From Nanobdellota archaeon (lineage in GTDB: Archaea > Nanobdellota > Nanobdellia > SCGC-AAA011-G17 > VGLX01), in contig JAUYDG010000156.1 in the NCBI GenBank assembly GCA_030691925.1, positions 1 through 8,610 of the forward strand: 8,610 nt of DNA, given 5' to 3'. Both the position numbers and the translations under genes were made by a program. Every line of letters starts with the position of its first letter. Position 1 is the stretch's first letter. Shown here piece after piece: positions 1 to 6,311 of the stretch. The notes beneath the pieces were generated by a model that made no database searches, was not told the origin of the DNA, and saw only the letters and a list, made by a program, of their open reading frames with translations.

Positions 1-636
1 ATGAGCGTAAGAGACGCGATTTTCGACTCAGAAAGAGGGGCCATACAAGAATACCCCTCATCTTTGATAGAAAGCGCGATGAAAGTGCTGGTAGAAAGCT
101 CCAAAAAAGGGCCGCAAGTAGTAGCACAAAGCCTCATAAGCATCTCGGTATACGTAGAAAGAATACACCAAGTAAACGAAAGACTAAAAGACCTACTGGC
201 TGACGTAACATCATCCATGCAAGGACAGATAAGCTTCCTGACACCAATGATAGCAGGAGTGGTAGTAGGAATAGGAAGCATGATAACCACAATAATAGGC
301 AAACTAGGGCAAAAGATGGGGATGATAGCAGAAGGAGGAACAGGAGCAGAAGGAATACCAGTAAACATACAGCAGCTCATACAAATATTCCCAACAGACA
401 AACTCATGCCACCATACTTCTTCCAAATAGTAGTAGGGATTTATGTAATAGAAATAGTGTTCATGCTGACAATATTCTCAAACGCGATACAAAACGGGAT
501 GGACAAGCTAAGCGAAAAATACCAGATGGGAAAAAACTTATTCACAAGCGTAACGTTCTACTTCATAATAGCATTATTCGTAACGATAGTATTCAGCGTC
601 CTAGCAGGGACCATATCACAATTCCAAACAGGCTAA
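1..636 (+). CDS. C-terminal part of archaeal GspF/TadC/ArlJ-type pilus platform membrane protein (5' end probably outside window)
   Basis: This is likely the polytopic inner-membrane platform of a type IV pilus/archaellum-like machine, which couples the assembly ATPase to subunit insertion. The visible 211 residues hold a soluble helical region (about 1-78) with the family-like stretch KKGPQVVAQSLISIS and 'SSMQGQ' just before the membrane. Three membrane segments follow at about 79-100, 139-160 and 183-205, with a cytoplasm-type loop rich in K and Q between the last two. Archaeal members usually exceed 450 residues with a duplicated module, so 211 residues look like the second half only. The ATG at base 1 may be an internal Met and the gene probably begins upstream. 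The next small gene starts 4 bases after the stop. The family call is from motif and topology, not a search. Confidence 0.72.
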   Translation: MSVRDAIFDSERGAIQEYPSSLIESAMKVLVESSKKGPQVVAQSLISISVYVERIHQVNERLKDLLADVTSSMQGQISFLTPMIAGVVVGIGSMITTIIGKLGQKMGMIAEGGTGAEGIPVNIQQLIQIFPTDKLMPPYFFQIVVGIYVIEIVFMLTIFSNAIQNGMDKLSEKYQMGKNLFTSVTFYFIIALFVTIVFSVLAGTISQFQTG

Positions 637-640
637 CAAG

Positions 641-736
641 ATGACAACACAAACAATAATCATGCTCTTGCTGTCAATAATACTAGGGATAGTCATAATA
701 CTAGCTGTATGGCAGATGAGCAGAGGCCTGTTTTAA
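641..736 (+). CDS. 31-residue single-span membrane peptide
   Basis: A small open frame of 31 codons starts four bases after the stop of the platform gene and ends just before the next promoter. It is almost entirely one hydrophobic helix (about residues 6-24, I/L/V-rich) followed by a short polar tail with W, Q, R. It lacks the KKG motif seen in its neighbours. I do not recognise it. Support comes from its tight placement in the same transcription unit, its A/C-rich, ATA-rich codon style like the gene before it, and the lack of any other coding option in this gap. It could be a tiny accessory subunit of the platform, or a chance frame. Confidence 0.5.
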   Translation: MTTQTIIMLLLSIILGIVIILAVWQMSRGLF

Positions 737-738
737 AG

Positions 739-753
739 AAAAAGATTAATAAG
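739..753 (+). promoter_or_regulatory. Archaeal BRE/TATA promoter for the 774 operon
   Basis: A purine block AAAAAG (739-744) is followed by the AT-rich box ATTAATAAG (745-753). The box centre lies about 25-26 bases before the ATG at 774, which fits a leaderless transcript. A second AT-rich run (TTTAAAAA, 754-761) is a less well spaced alternative. Confidence 0.5.
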
Positions 754-773
754 TTTAAAAAGGTATTAAAACC

Positions 774-2417
774 ATGATGAAAAAAAAGGCGAAACTAGAG
801 ATGGAAACTCTAGGAAAAATACTGCTCCTTACAGCATTCCTGATAATATTCTTACTAATGTTTAAAGGATGCAAAGACCAGATGACAAACGTAGGAAGAG
901 TAGGCCTAAACGAGTATGTATGCTGGTTCTCACACGCATTAAAGGCAGACCTGACATTCCTTTTCCCATCAGGGTGCCAAACCATTGACGTAGAAAAAAC
1001 ACAAACTGAAACAGACATAGCAAGGCTTATGAGAACATGCTGGTGGATGCACGGGCAAGGAGACAAAGACATAACGACAGGCGAAACACTAGCAGGAATA
1101 CTCGCACAAAGAAGCATATGGTGGTATGACATCGCAAGGACATGCTACGTATTCACACCTGATAAAGACGTACCCGTAACAGATCTTGAGAACTACCTCA
1201 GAAGGCGCGACAAGTCTGGAAAAGAGATCGAAAAAGACTCAAAAGCTACAGCTTGGTATTATATACAAAAAAAAGACCGAGAAGAAATAGGCATATGCAT
1301 GGACCGCAGAGAAGAAAAACTCCAGAAAGGGAAGAAGTATTTCATAATATTCTATGACGACAGATCCCCCATCTCTCAAGGCGTAAGGGACAGGATACTG
1401 ATAAGCAGAGACCCAAACTTCGGAGAAAAAGAAACAGGATTCATAATTTGGTCTACCAAGCTGTTTGAAAAGGGCATAAAAACATTAGAACAATTCCTGG
1501 GTATGAAGATTAACCCATGGAACAACAAATGCTACCTGTGGGAAGACATTATAAGAAAAACTGAGACAGCATTAGAAGAAAAGAAACTAGAAGAACAGGC
1601 AACAGAAATATTCAATGAAGTATCTGATAAATTCCGAGAATGCTACGAAACAGAACCAAAAGAGAACTGCATGTGCGACGACTCAGAAATGAGCCTAGAA
1701 TCATTACCTCAAGGCTACGAGATAAAAGTAGAAAGAGAATCTGCAAATGAATACAACTTGGCGCTGTACAACGAAAAAAATGAATGGGTGATAGGAGAAT
1801 CGTTCTCTACCAAAATAGGCGCTATCAACAAAGCCGAAAGCGACCTTAAGAAAGGGGTGAACTTACCAGACACAAACATTTTATGCAGCGAAGGGCTCGG
1901 ATTAGAAGAGTCCTTTTCCCTCCCCAGAACAGCCTCCTCATTGGTATATAACCTAGATTCAAGATATTATCTGCAACCATTCAGCCAAGACATAACACCA
2001 TGCGCTTCCATATCACAAAGATATGAACCGAAATATAAAGGGCTCTACATTTTTGCATACTCATATGACACAACCAGCAGAAAGTGGTACTTAAACCCGG
2101 ACAAGACACCGGTCTTAAAACATTGCCTTTCTGGTGAACCAGTTACAGAGAAAGCTAAACAAGAAATTGGAAGAAGAGCAAAAGATGCGCAAAAGCAACT
2201 ATGCAAAAGTTACAGCAAAGAAGAATGCTACAACAATCTAGACAAATGCTACCCGCTGCTGGGAATACAAAATGTTTTTTCCTCCTGCGAATACTGCGGA
2301 GATGATTTCAAGTGCGGAGCAATACTTTCAGAAGAATTATGCAAAATGAAACCATGCTCAAAAACATGCAAATGGCAATCAACCCCCCCTATAGGCGGAG
2401 TGTGCTTAGATGCATAA
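774..2417 (+). CDS. Large Cys-rich membrane-anchored extracytoplasmic protein with one CxC/LPxGY domain
   Basis: A 547-aa protein of unknown function. The N-terminus is MMKKKAK followed by one membrane helix (about 14-31), so the rest is probably outside the cell. It has 23 Cys, all encoded TGC. Visible regions are: 32-260, rich in Trp and Tyr (pairs of Trp near 90 and 117) with scattered Cys; a Glu/Lys helical stretch at about 258-288, probably coiled; a domain at about 280-371 with C290, C299-x-C301, LPQGYEI (311-317) and C371, which recurs in the products of the genes at 2576 and 6831; and a C-terminal Cys cluster at 477-544 with ten Cys. The start is either of two adjacent ATGs; a TATA box about 25 bases upstream suggests leaderless translation. 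It heads an operon with a pilin-like peptide and a lytic transglycosylase protein. It may be a filament tip or surface adhesin component, but that is inferred from context only. Confidence 0.85.
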   Translation: MMKKKAKLEMETLGKILLLTAFLIIFLLMFKGCKDQMTNVGRVGLNEYVCWFSHALKADLTFLFPSGCQTIDVEKTQTETDIARLMRTCWWMHGQGDKDITTGETLAGILAQRSIWWYDIARTCYVFTPDKDVPVTDLENYLRRRDKSGKEIEKDSKATAWYYIQKKDREEIGICMDRREEKLQKGKKYFIIFYDDRSPISQGVRDRILISRDPNFGEKETGFIIWSTKLFEKGIKTLEQFLGMKINPWNNKCYLWEDIIRKTETALEEKKLEEQATEIFNEVSDKFRECYETEPKENCMCDDSEMSLESLPQGYEIKVERESANEYNLALYNEKNEWVIGESFSTKIGAINKAESDLKKGVNLPDTNILCSEGLGLEESFSLPRTASSLVYNLDSRYYLQPFSQDITPCASISQRYEPKYKGLYIFAYSYDTTSRKWYLNPDKTPVLKHCLSGEPVTEKAKQEIGRRAKDAQKQLCKSYSKEECYNNLDKCYPLLGIQNVFSSCEYCGDDFKCGAILSEELCKMKPCSKTCKWQSTPPIGGVCLDA

Positions 2418-2574
2418 AAAAGGAAAACTCGAATGGGAATACTTAGCGGCGATAGTGCTGGTATTAATTATCATTGTGGTAATGCTTCTGTTCTCAGAAG
2501 GTATAAAAAAATTGATCATGGAGAAAGGCGAAGCATTTTTTTCAAAAATACTCCCTGACTGGCTAGGACAATAA
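2410..2574 (+). CDS. 54-residue pilin-like membrane peptide (KKG N-terminus)
   Basis: This small gene starts inside the last eight bases of the preceding gene and ends one base before the next, so it is probably translationally coupled. The product begins MHKKGKLEWEY, a class III type signal: a basic pair and Gly, with Glu at +3 and +5 of the predicted mature end. An unbroken hydrophobic helix follows (about 13-28), then a short amphipathic tail ending LPDWLGQ. The predicted prepilin-peptidase cleavage is after Gly5. Its layout resembles the mini-pilins at 4227 and 4666; 'LPDW' here recalls 'VPNW' of the 4227 product. The tail is too short for a globular head, so it may be a filament spacer or an assembly-complex helix. 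Confidence 0.75.
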   Translation: MHKKGKLEWEYLAAIVLVLIIIVVMLLFSEGIKKLIMEKGEAFFSKILPDWLGQ

Positions 2575-2575
2575 A

Positions 2576-4162
2576 ATGGAAAGAGAATACACTATCGGAG
2601 CGGTGCTAGTACTAATAACAATATTCGTGATGGCACTGATAATATACTTCACAGTACCCAGCTTTAGCGAATCTGTAAGGAGCATAGCTGATGAAGTGTT
2701 CGGGATATCCGTTAAAGCGGCAGAGCAGATGAAAGAGGAATACGAAATAGGGGCCGCAACGAATGTGTTAAAAGACCTGAACTCATGCGTTGATGCTTGC
2801 AAAGAAAAAAAAGAGAGATGCGTATGCTATATTAATTTCAAAGACCTTCCAGAAGGGTACAGCATAAAAACGTTCCAAAAAGAACAAAACGGGCCCATAT
2901 TCCTGACTCTGGAAAAAGGCAATCTGAAGGTTAAAGACGCTGAAGAAAAATCCTTAGCAGGACTAAACTTTGGCATCCTAAAAAACCTAAAAGAATGCGG
3001 CAGCAATATTCTGGGGTTTGAGATAACATCTAAGGACGGGAAGATTAGATTAGGAGCCCAAGGCAAAGAATACGAGTTCCCGCCTAATGCGCCAGAGATC
3101 TACAACTTCCAAGGAAAGGATAGCACAATAATGTGCTTTGTCACAACAAACCTCAAAGAAGAAGACGTTATAAGCACTAGAGCGATCGAAGACTGCAAAA
3201 CAGGAAAGAAAGAGATGGAAGAAAGAGTGAAGATGGAGTTCCAAAGCTTCATCCAGATGTATAAAAACTGCAAAGAACAAGACACGATAGGGGAATGCAG
3301 GTGCGGGGAGTTTGACTTTGGGGATATACCTAAGCCTTACGGCGTGAGGGTACTGCAGTCCGGAGGAAAAACAACATTCTCACTAGAGAACACCGAAGAA
3401 AAAGAAGTAATAACAGACAACTTATTGATGAAGATATCAGGACGCATCTGGAACCTCTTGGGCTACAAGCTAGAGGACTACCAAGAAAACGAAAGGCTGG
3501 AAGGAAAACAAAGAATAGTGCACTACGGGGGAAAACGAAACATCTACCTAGCACAACCAAGCGCAGTGCAAAAAATGTCTTTCTGCTTCAAAAACGTTAA
3601 CGTAGACCTAAAATTCAACAAAGGGATAACAGAAGAAGAATACAAACAAAGAATACTAAAACTTTTCCCAAAAGCAGAACCTTACTTCAAGACCGTGTAC
3701 GAAGTAGCCAAGAAAAATGATGTGGACCTGTTTATGGTTGCAGCGATGATACAACAGGAAAGCAGCTGGAACCCTAAAGCAGTATCAAAAGCTGGAGCAG
3801 CAGGGCTGATGCAACTGATGCCCTGCACGGCAATAGCCCTTGGTTTAGAGGTGCCATGCAAAACGCTAGCGGTATACAAGTATTGCAAACTATCTCCAGG
3901 TAAATGTGTGTATAAGGAAGAGGAAAGGTTCGATCCCAATAAGAATATACAAGCAGGGACAAGATACATAAATGATATAACACAAGAACTGAATAAAAAC
4001 AAGATTGACCCAACCTTCGAGAACATACTAGCGTCCTATAACGCGGGGCCAGGCGCTGTTAAAAAATATAAAGGGGTTCCGCCTTATGGGGAAACTAAGG
4101 ACTACGTGAAAAGAATCTGCGGATTTTACGAACAGATGAACACAAAGGTATGCTACGCATAA
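2576..4162 (+). CDS. Membrane-anchored protein with two CxC/LPxGY-type domains and a C-terminal lytic transglycosylase (SLT, GH23) domain
   Basis: 528 aa. A membrane helix (about 7-27) follows a short MEREYTIG N-terminus, so the large remainder is predicted to be extracytoplasmic. Two related domains come next: A at about 66-187 (C71, C75, C82-x-C84, LPEGYSI at 91-97, C141, C187) and B at about 222-337 (C232, C241-x-C243, IPKPYGV at 251-257, C337). Residues about 366-518 form an SLT fold with the catalytic-type Glu395 in QQESSWNP, then KAGAAGLMQLMP (405-416), ASYNAGPGAV (486-495) and YGETKDYV (504-511). These match the conserved blocks of lytic transglycosylases, which cleave the MurNAc-GlcNAc bond of murein to give 1,6-anhydro products. 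No key block is missing. An insertion at about 417-450 adds four Cys (417, 428, 437, 444). Archaea lack murein, so the target is probably foreign, or the role is structural. There is one base between this start and the preceding stop, and no clear Shine-Dalgarno. Confidence 0.93.
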   Translation: MEREYTIGAVLVLITIFVMALIIYFTVPSFSESVRSIADEVFGISVKAAEQMKEEYEIGAATNVLKDLNSCVDACKEKKERCVCYINFKDLPEGYSIKTFQKEQNGPIFLTLEKGNLKVKDAEEKSLAGLNFGILKNLKECGSNILGFEITSKDGKIRLGAQGKEYEFPPNAPEIYNFQGKDSTIMCFVTTNLKEEDVISTRAIEDCKTGKKEMEERVKMEFQSFIQMYKNCKEQDTIGECRCGEFDFGDIPKPYGVRVLQSGGKTTFSLENTEEKEVITDNLLMKISGRIWNLLGYKLEDYQENERLEGKQRIVHYGGKRNIYLAQPSAVQKMSFCFKNVNVDLKFNKGITEEEYKQRILKLFPKAEPYFKTVYEVAKKNDVDLFMVAAMIQQESSWNPKAVSKAGAAGLMQLMPCTAIALGLEVPCKTLAVYKYCKLSPGKCVYKEEERFDPNKNIQAGTRYINDITQELNKNKIDPTFENILASYNAGPGAVKKYKGVPPYGETKDYVKRICGFYEQMNTKVCYA

Positions 4163-4165
4163 AAA

Positions 4166-4182
4166 GAAAAAGCTTTAAATAT
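4166..4182 (+). promoter_or_regulatory. Archaeal BRE/TATA promoter for the 4227 gene
   Basis: The sequence GAAAAAGCTTTAAATAT has a purine BRE-like block directly before CTTTAAATA (4173-4181). This is the most canonical-looking promoter in the window. The expected transcription start, about 27 bases past the box centre, is near 4204, giving a leader of roughly 23 bases that contains a Shine-Dalgarno. Confidence 0.7.
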
Positions 4183-4214
4183 CAAAATCTGCCTAAAAAC
4201 TGTATAAACAACAA

Positions 4215-4221
4215 GAGGTGA
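4215..4221 (+). promoter_or_regulatory. Strong Shine-Dalgarno (GAGGTGA) deciding the 4227 start
   Basis: GAGGTGA is fully complementary to the expected 3' end of archaeal 16S rRNA and sits five bases before the ATG at 4227. The GTG at 4218 lies inside this site and is therefore unlikely to be the start. Confidence 0.75.
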
Positions 4222-4226
4222 ATGGA

Positions 4227-4598
4227 ATGTACAAAAAAGGGGATATTTCTTTAAACTATATAATCATAGCTGCATTGGCCCTAGTAGCTCTAGTGGTAAT
4301 AATACTTTTCTTTACGGGTGGAATGCAAAAACTGATTACCGGTCAAAAAGAAGTAGTAGAAGGAGTAGTTCCAAACTGGAAGATAAGCGCTTGGACAACA
4401 AGATGCGAATTCGCATGCACACAGCAAAATAAAGTAGACTTTTGTAAAACAGTCTTTAAAGCTGATACAAACAATGACAAACAAGATGACACTTACTATG
4501 TGTGCAATAGCGCAAAGTCAAGTGAGGATACAACGACTTTAACAGGTTTGACTAAACAGAGTCTAGAGGTACAATGTGATAAAATACCCACTTGTTAA
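4227..4598 (+). CDS. Pilin-like protein, candidate major subunit
   Basis: 123 aa, starting at the ATG five bases after a strong Shine-Dalgarno rather than at the in-frame GTG at 4218. MYKKGDISLNY is a class III prepilin-type signal (cleavage expected after Gly5), followed by a hydrophobic helix at about 11-29. The small head has six Cys (60, 64, 73, 93, 117 and the terminal residue 123), suggesting up to three disulfides, and a DTNNDKQDD loop (80-88) resembling acidic calcium-binding loops. It stands alone between its own promoter and a strong T-tract terminator, a layout that fits independent, higher expression, as expected of a main filament subunit. Codon use is more T-ending than most neighbours (three of six Cys are TGT). 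The N-terminal helix is clearly related to that of the 4666 product. The pilin role is inferred; no head-domain family was recognised. Confidence 0.82.
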   Translation: MYKKGDISLNYIIIAALALVALVVIILFFTGGMQKLITGQKEVVEGVVPNWKISAWTTRCEFACTQQNKVDFCKTVFKADTNNDKQDDTYYVCNSAKSSEDTTTLTGLTKQSLEVQCDKIPTC

Positions 4599-4605
4599 TT
4601 CTCAA

Positions 4606-4620
4606 TTTTTTATTTTTTTT
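4606..4620 (+). terminator. T-tract terminator after the 4227 gene
   Basis: Six T, one A and eight T lie eight bases after the stop codon, with no obvious hairpin before them. Archaeal termination commonly uses such T-runs alone. This is the strongest one in the window. Confidence 0.7.
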
Positions 4621-4627
4621 AAATAAC

Positions 4628-4642
4628 AGCAAATTATTTAAG
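4628..4642 (+). promoter_or_regulatory. Probable TATA promoter for the 4666-7868 operon
   Basis: AGCAAATTATTTAAG contains the AT-rich box TTATTTAAG (4634-4642), centred about 28 bases before the ATG at 4666. There is no Shine-Dalgarno before that ATG, so a leaderless transcript is likely. Confidence 0.55.
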
Positions 4643-4665
4643 CAAATAAGTAGTTAAATAGTTCT

Positions 4666-4845
4666 ATGAATAAAAAAGGGGACCTAACAATAAACTACGT
4701 AATCCTGTTTGCCTTGGGATTGCTGGTGCTAGTAGTGGTTGTGCTAATATTTTATTATGGAGCATCGGATTTTGCCGCAAAAATAAAGGAAACCCTAAGC
4801 GGCATATGGTCTGCCAAGCCAGATATAAAAGAGATGTTCAAATAA
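4666..4845 (+). CDS. 59-residue pilin-like membrane peptide
   Basis: First gene of the six-gene operon. It begins MNKKGDLTINY, nearly the same as the MYKKGDISLNY start of the 4227 product, with a long hydrophobic helix (about 11-30) and a short tail (about 31-59) rich in K, D and W but with no Cys. Predicted prepilin-peptidase cleavage is after Gly5. It looks like a paralogue of the 4227 protein lacking the Cys-bearing head. The stop codon shares its last base with the start of the next gene (TAATG), pointing to translational coupling. The role is inferred: a minor pilin or a helix-only filament subunit. Confidence 0.78.
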   Translation: MNKKGDLTINYVILFALGLLVLVVVVLIFYYGASDFAAKIKETLSGIWSAKPDIKEMFK

Positions 4846-5537
4846 TGAAAAAAGGGCAAACAGAGAGCTACAGCTTCTTCATAGGGGTGATAATAGCAGT
4901 TATTATACTCACAGCGATAGGATGCGCTGTCTACAACATGTACAAGCCAAAAAGCGGGGACTACTCCAAAAAACTAACAACCCTGCTGGAAAAACTAGAA
5001 AAAGAAAACATAGACGAAGAAGGAGAGATAACAGCCTACGTAGGCGAGTATGAAATACTCTTAAGCTTCAAAAAAGGGCAGTCATACGTGGGCAAAAAAG
5101 AAGTAGACCCTCAATCAGAAACGTGGAAAAAAGGGTGCTCTATAGAAACCGGAACATACGACCCAACAGGACAAGCTGCCGCAATAACTTGGAGCATCAA
5201 AAGGCCAAAACAATGCCCTCTGGGCAAAGACTGCCTGTGCCTATGCAAGACAAGCTCACTGGACATAAAAAAAGAAGACATCAGTTGTGAAGGAACATCG
5301 CTTTGCAAGGCGTTTGATACGTTAGAGCTTAGAGGAAAAGGGGGCTGCGTAGACGGGCTATTCATCCCGGGCAAAGGCTTTGGCTTGATTGGAAGGAGCG
5401 AGATCGTAGTGCTCCACTACCTCAAACAAGGAAACTATGTCATATTTGATGATATGGCACTGATGTCCAAAGATCAGCTAGAAAAAAGGCTAAAAGAGAT
5501 ACAAGGAACCGAGAATAAAACTGAAGCACAAAAATAA
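4845..5537 (+). CDS. Pilin-like anchored protein with a CxCxC-containing ectodomain
   Basis: 230 aa from the ATG at 4845. This start is chosen because it overlaps the previous stop by one base and puts MKKGQTESYSF, a class III type signal, at the N-terminus; the in-frame ATG at 4806 would add 13 unrelated residues. A membrane helix (about 10-30) is followed by a Lys/Glu-rich helix (about 38-56) and a beta-rich ectodomain with eight Cys (98, 124, 130, 132, 134, 148, 154, 168) centred on the motif CPLGKDCLCLCK (124-135) and SLCKAF (152-157). The tight C-x-C-x-C could form a disulfide knot or bind a metal. The tail (about 205-230) is charged and helical. The function is not recognised; from context it is probably a minor pilin or surface component. 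Confidence 0.85.
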   Translation: MKKGQTESYSFFIGVIIAVIILTAIGCAVYNMYKPKSGDYSKKLTTLLEKLEKENIDEEGEITAYVGEYEILLSFKKGQSYVGKKEVDPQSETWKKGCSIETGTYDPTGQAAAITWSIKRPKQCPLGKDCLCLCKTSSLDIKKEDISCEGTSLCKAFDTLELRGKGGCVDGLFIPGKGFGLIGRSEIVVLHYLKQGNYVIFDDMALMSKDQLEKRLKEIQGTENKTEAQK

Positions 5538-5538
5538 C

Positions 5539-5856
5539 ATGCAACTTAAAAAAAAAGGGCAGGCAGAAGTCCTGACTACAACACTGCTATTCGAACTTGT
5601 CATAGGGGTGCTAATCGCAGGAACACTAGCATACGCAATCCTGAACCTTAACAATACTTCTAAATTCAACAAGGAATACCTCCAGGAAGACTTGCTCCTC
5701 ACAAAAGAGATGGTAAAAAGCCTGACAGGCGACTTAGACATGAAATACAAGACAGGCAACTGGTGCCTCAATGAAAAAGGGGAATTCGTAGGGGGAAAAA
5801 ACTGCCAAATCCAAATAACAAAAACCGGTAATGAAGTAATAATAAAAAAAGGGTGA
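5539..5856 (+). CDS. Small pilin-like protein (KKGQAE start, two Cys)
   Basis: 105 aa, with one base between the previous stop and this start. It begins MQLKKKGQAEVL, with a hydrophobic helix at about 12-36; expected cleavage is after Gly7 with Glu at +3 of the mature end. The remainder is a short helix (about 44-66) followed by a small beta hairpin-like region with C76 and C89, which could form one disulfide. The next gene's Shine-Dalgarno lies in its final codons. The N-terminus closely resembles that of the 6308 product (KKGQAE). It looks like a minor pilin or pseudopilin; the head domain is not recognised. Confidence 0.83.
   Translation: MQLKKKGQAEVLTTTLLFELVIGVLIAGTLAYAILNLNNTSKFNKEYLQEDLLLTKEMVKSLTGDLDMKYKTGNWCLNEKGEFVGGKNCQIQITKTGNEVIIKKG
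5851..5856 (+). promoter_or_regulatory. Shine-Dalgarno GGGTGA deciding the 5862 start
   Basis: GGGTGA, overlapping the stop of the preceding gene, sits five bases before the ATG at 5862. This favours that ATG over the in-frame GTG at 5853, which lies inside the site. Confidence 0.55.
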
Positions 5857-5861
5857 ACTTG

Positions 5862-6311
5862 ATGAAAAAAGGGGCTTACGACCTTGGAAGAAAAGCAGTA
5901 TACTACATAGTCGTTGTTGTCATAATAGCAGTGCTATTCCTCTACATCACCAACAATTTTAGGAATTATCAGATAATAAGACTATCCACATTAGACAAAG
6001 CAACAGACTTGGTAATGGTACAAGCAGCACTGAAATGCCTGTCGCAAAAGGATACAGAAACCGGAAGAACATACATGTACAAGATAGACGAATCAAAGCT
6101 AGAAAAAGAAGCGCTGATAAACTGCCTAGGAAAAGACAAGCCTTACAATAACAAGGCAATAAAAATCGAAATTAAAATCAAAGACAAAGATAAAGAAATA
6201 ATCACACAAGAACCATACTTCGAGTACAACGAGTATACAAGAACCGTTGATTACAACGGTCAAAAAGAAAAGCTGAAAATAAGCATAGAACAATACCCGA
6301 CAGTAAAATGA
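5862..6311 (+). CDS. Bitopic membrane protein with N-terminal KKG motif
   Basis: 149 aa. The ATG at 5862 is preferred over the in-frame GTG at 5853 because of spacing from GGGTGA and because it gives MKKGAYDLGRKAVYY. A hydrophobic helix spans about 13-30. The 'RK' before the helix shifts the apparent basic boundary inward, so this protein may be a plain N-in anchor rather than a cleaved prepilin. The ectodomain has C59 and C88, probably one disulfide, and a lysine-rich beta-like C-terminal part (KAIKIEIKIKDKDKE, about 98-112). It overlaps the next gene by four bases (ATGA), so the two are probably co-translated. No family was recognised; context suggests an assembly or minor subunit of the same apparatus. 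Confidence 0.82.
   Translation: MKKGAYDLGRKAVYYIVVVVIIAVLFLYITNNFRNYQIIRLSTLDKATDLVMVQAALKCLSQKDTETGRTYMYKIDESKLEKEALINCLGKDKPYNNKAIKIEIKIKDKDKEIITQEPYFEYNEYTRTVDYNGQKEKLKISIEQYPTVK

Noticed and set aside
1..636. Treating the 211-aa frame at base 1 as a complete gene
   Set aside because: GspF/TadC/ArlJ-type proteins are normally much longer and have a paired module, so the visible part matches only the second half. It is listed as probably 5'-truncated.
755..1132. Antisense open frame opposite the 5' part of the 774 gene
   Set aside because: It covers the promoter and start of a clear + strand gene, and its Ser/Phe/Cys/His-rich product looks like a reverse-strand shadow. The other minus-strand frames in the window were rejected for the same reason.
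4218..4220. GTG as start of the 4227 gene
   Set aside because: This GTG is part of the GAGGTGA Shine-Dalgarno; the ATG five bases past that site is correctly spaced.
4599..4665. Possible small RNA in the gap between the 4227 and 4666 genes
   Set aside because: The gap is fully explained by a T-tract terminator and an AT-rich promoter; no stable stem or RNA motif was seen.
4806..4844. Upstream in-frame ATG extending the 4845 protein by 13 residues
   Set aside because: The extension lies wholly inside the 4666 gene and pushes the KKGQ signal away from the N-terminus. The TAATG junction at 4845 is the more natural start.
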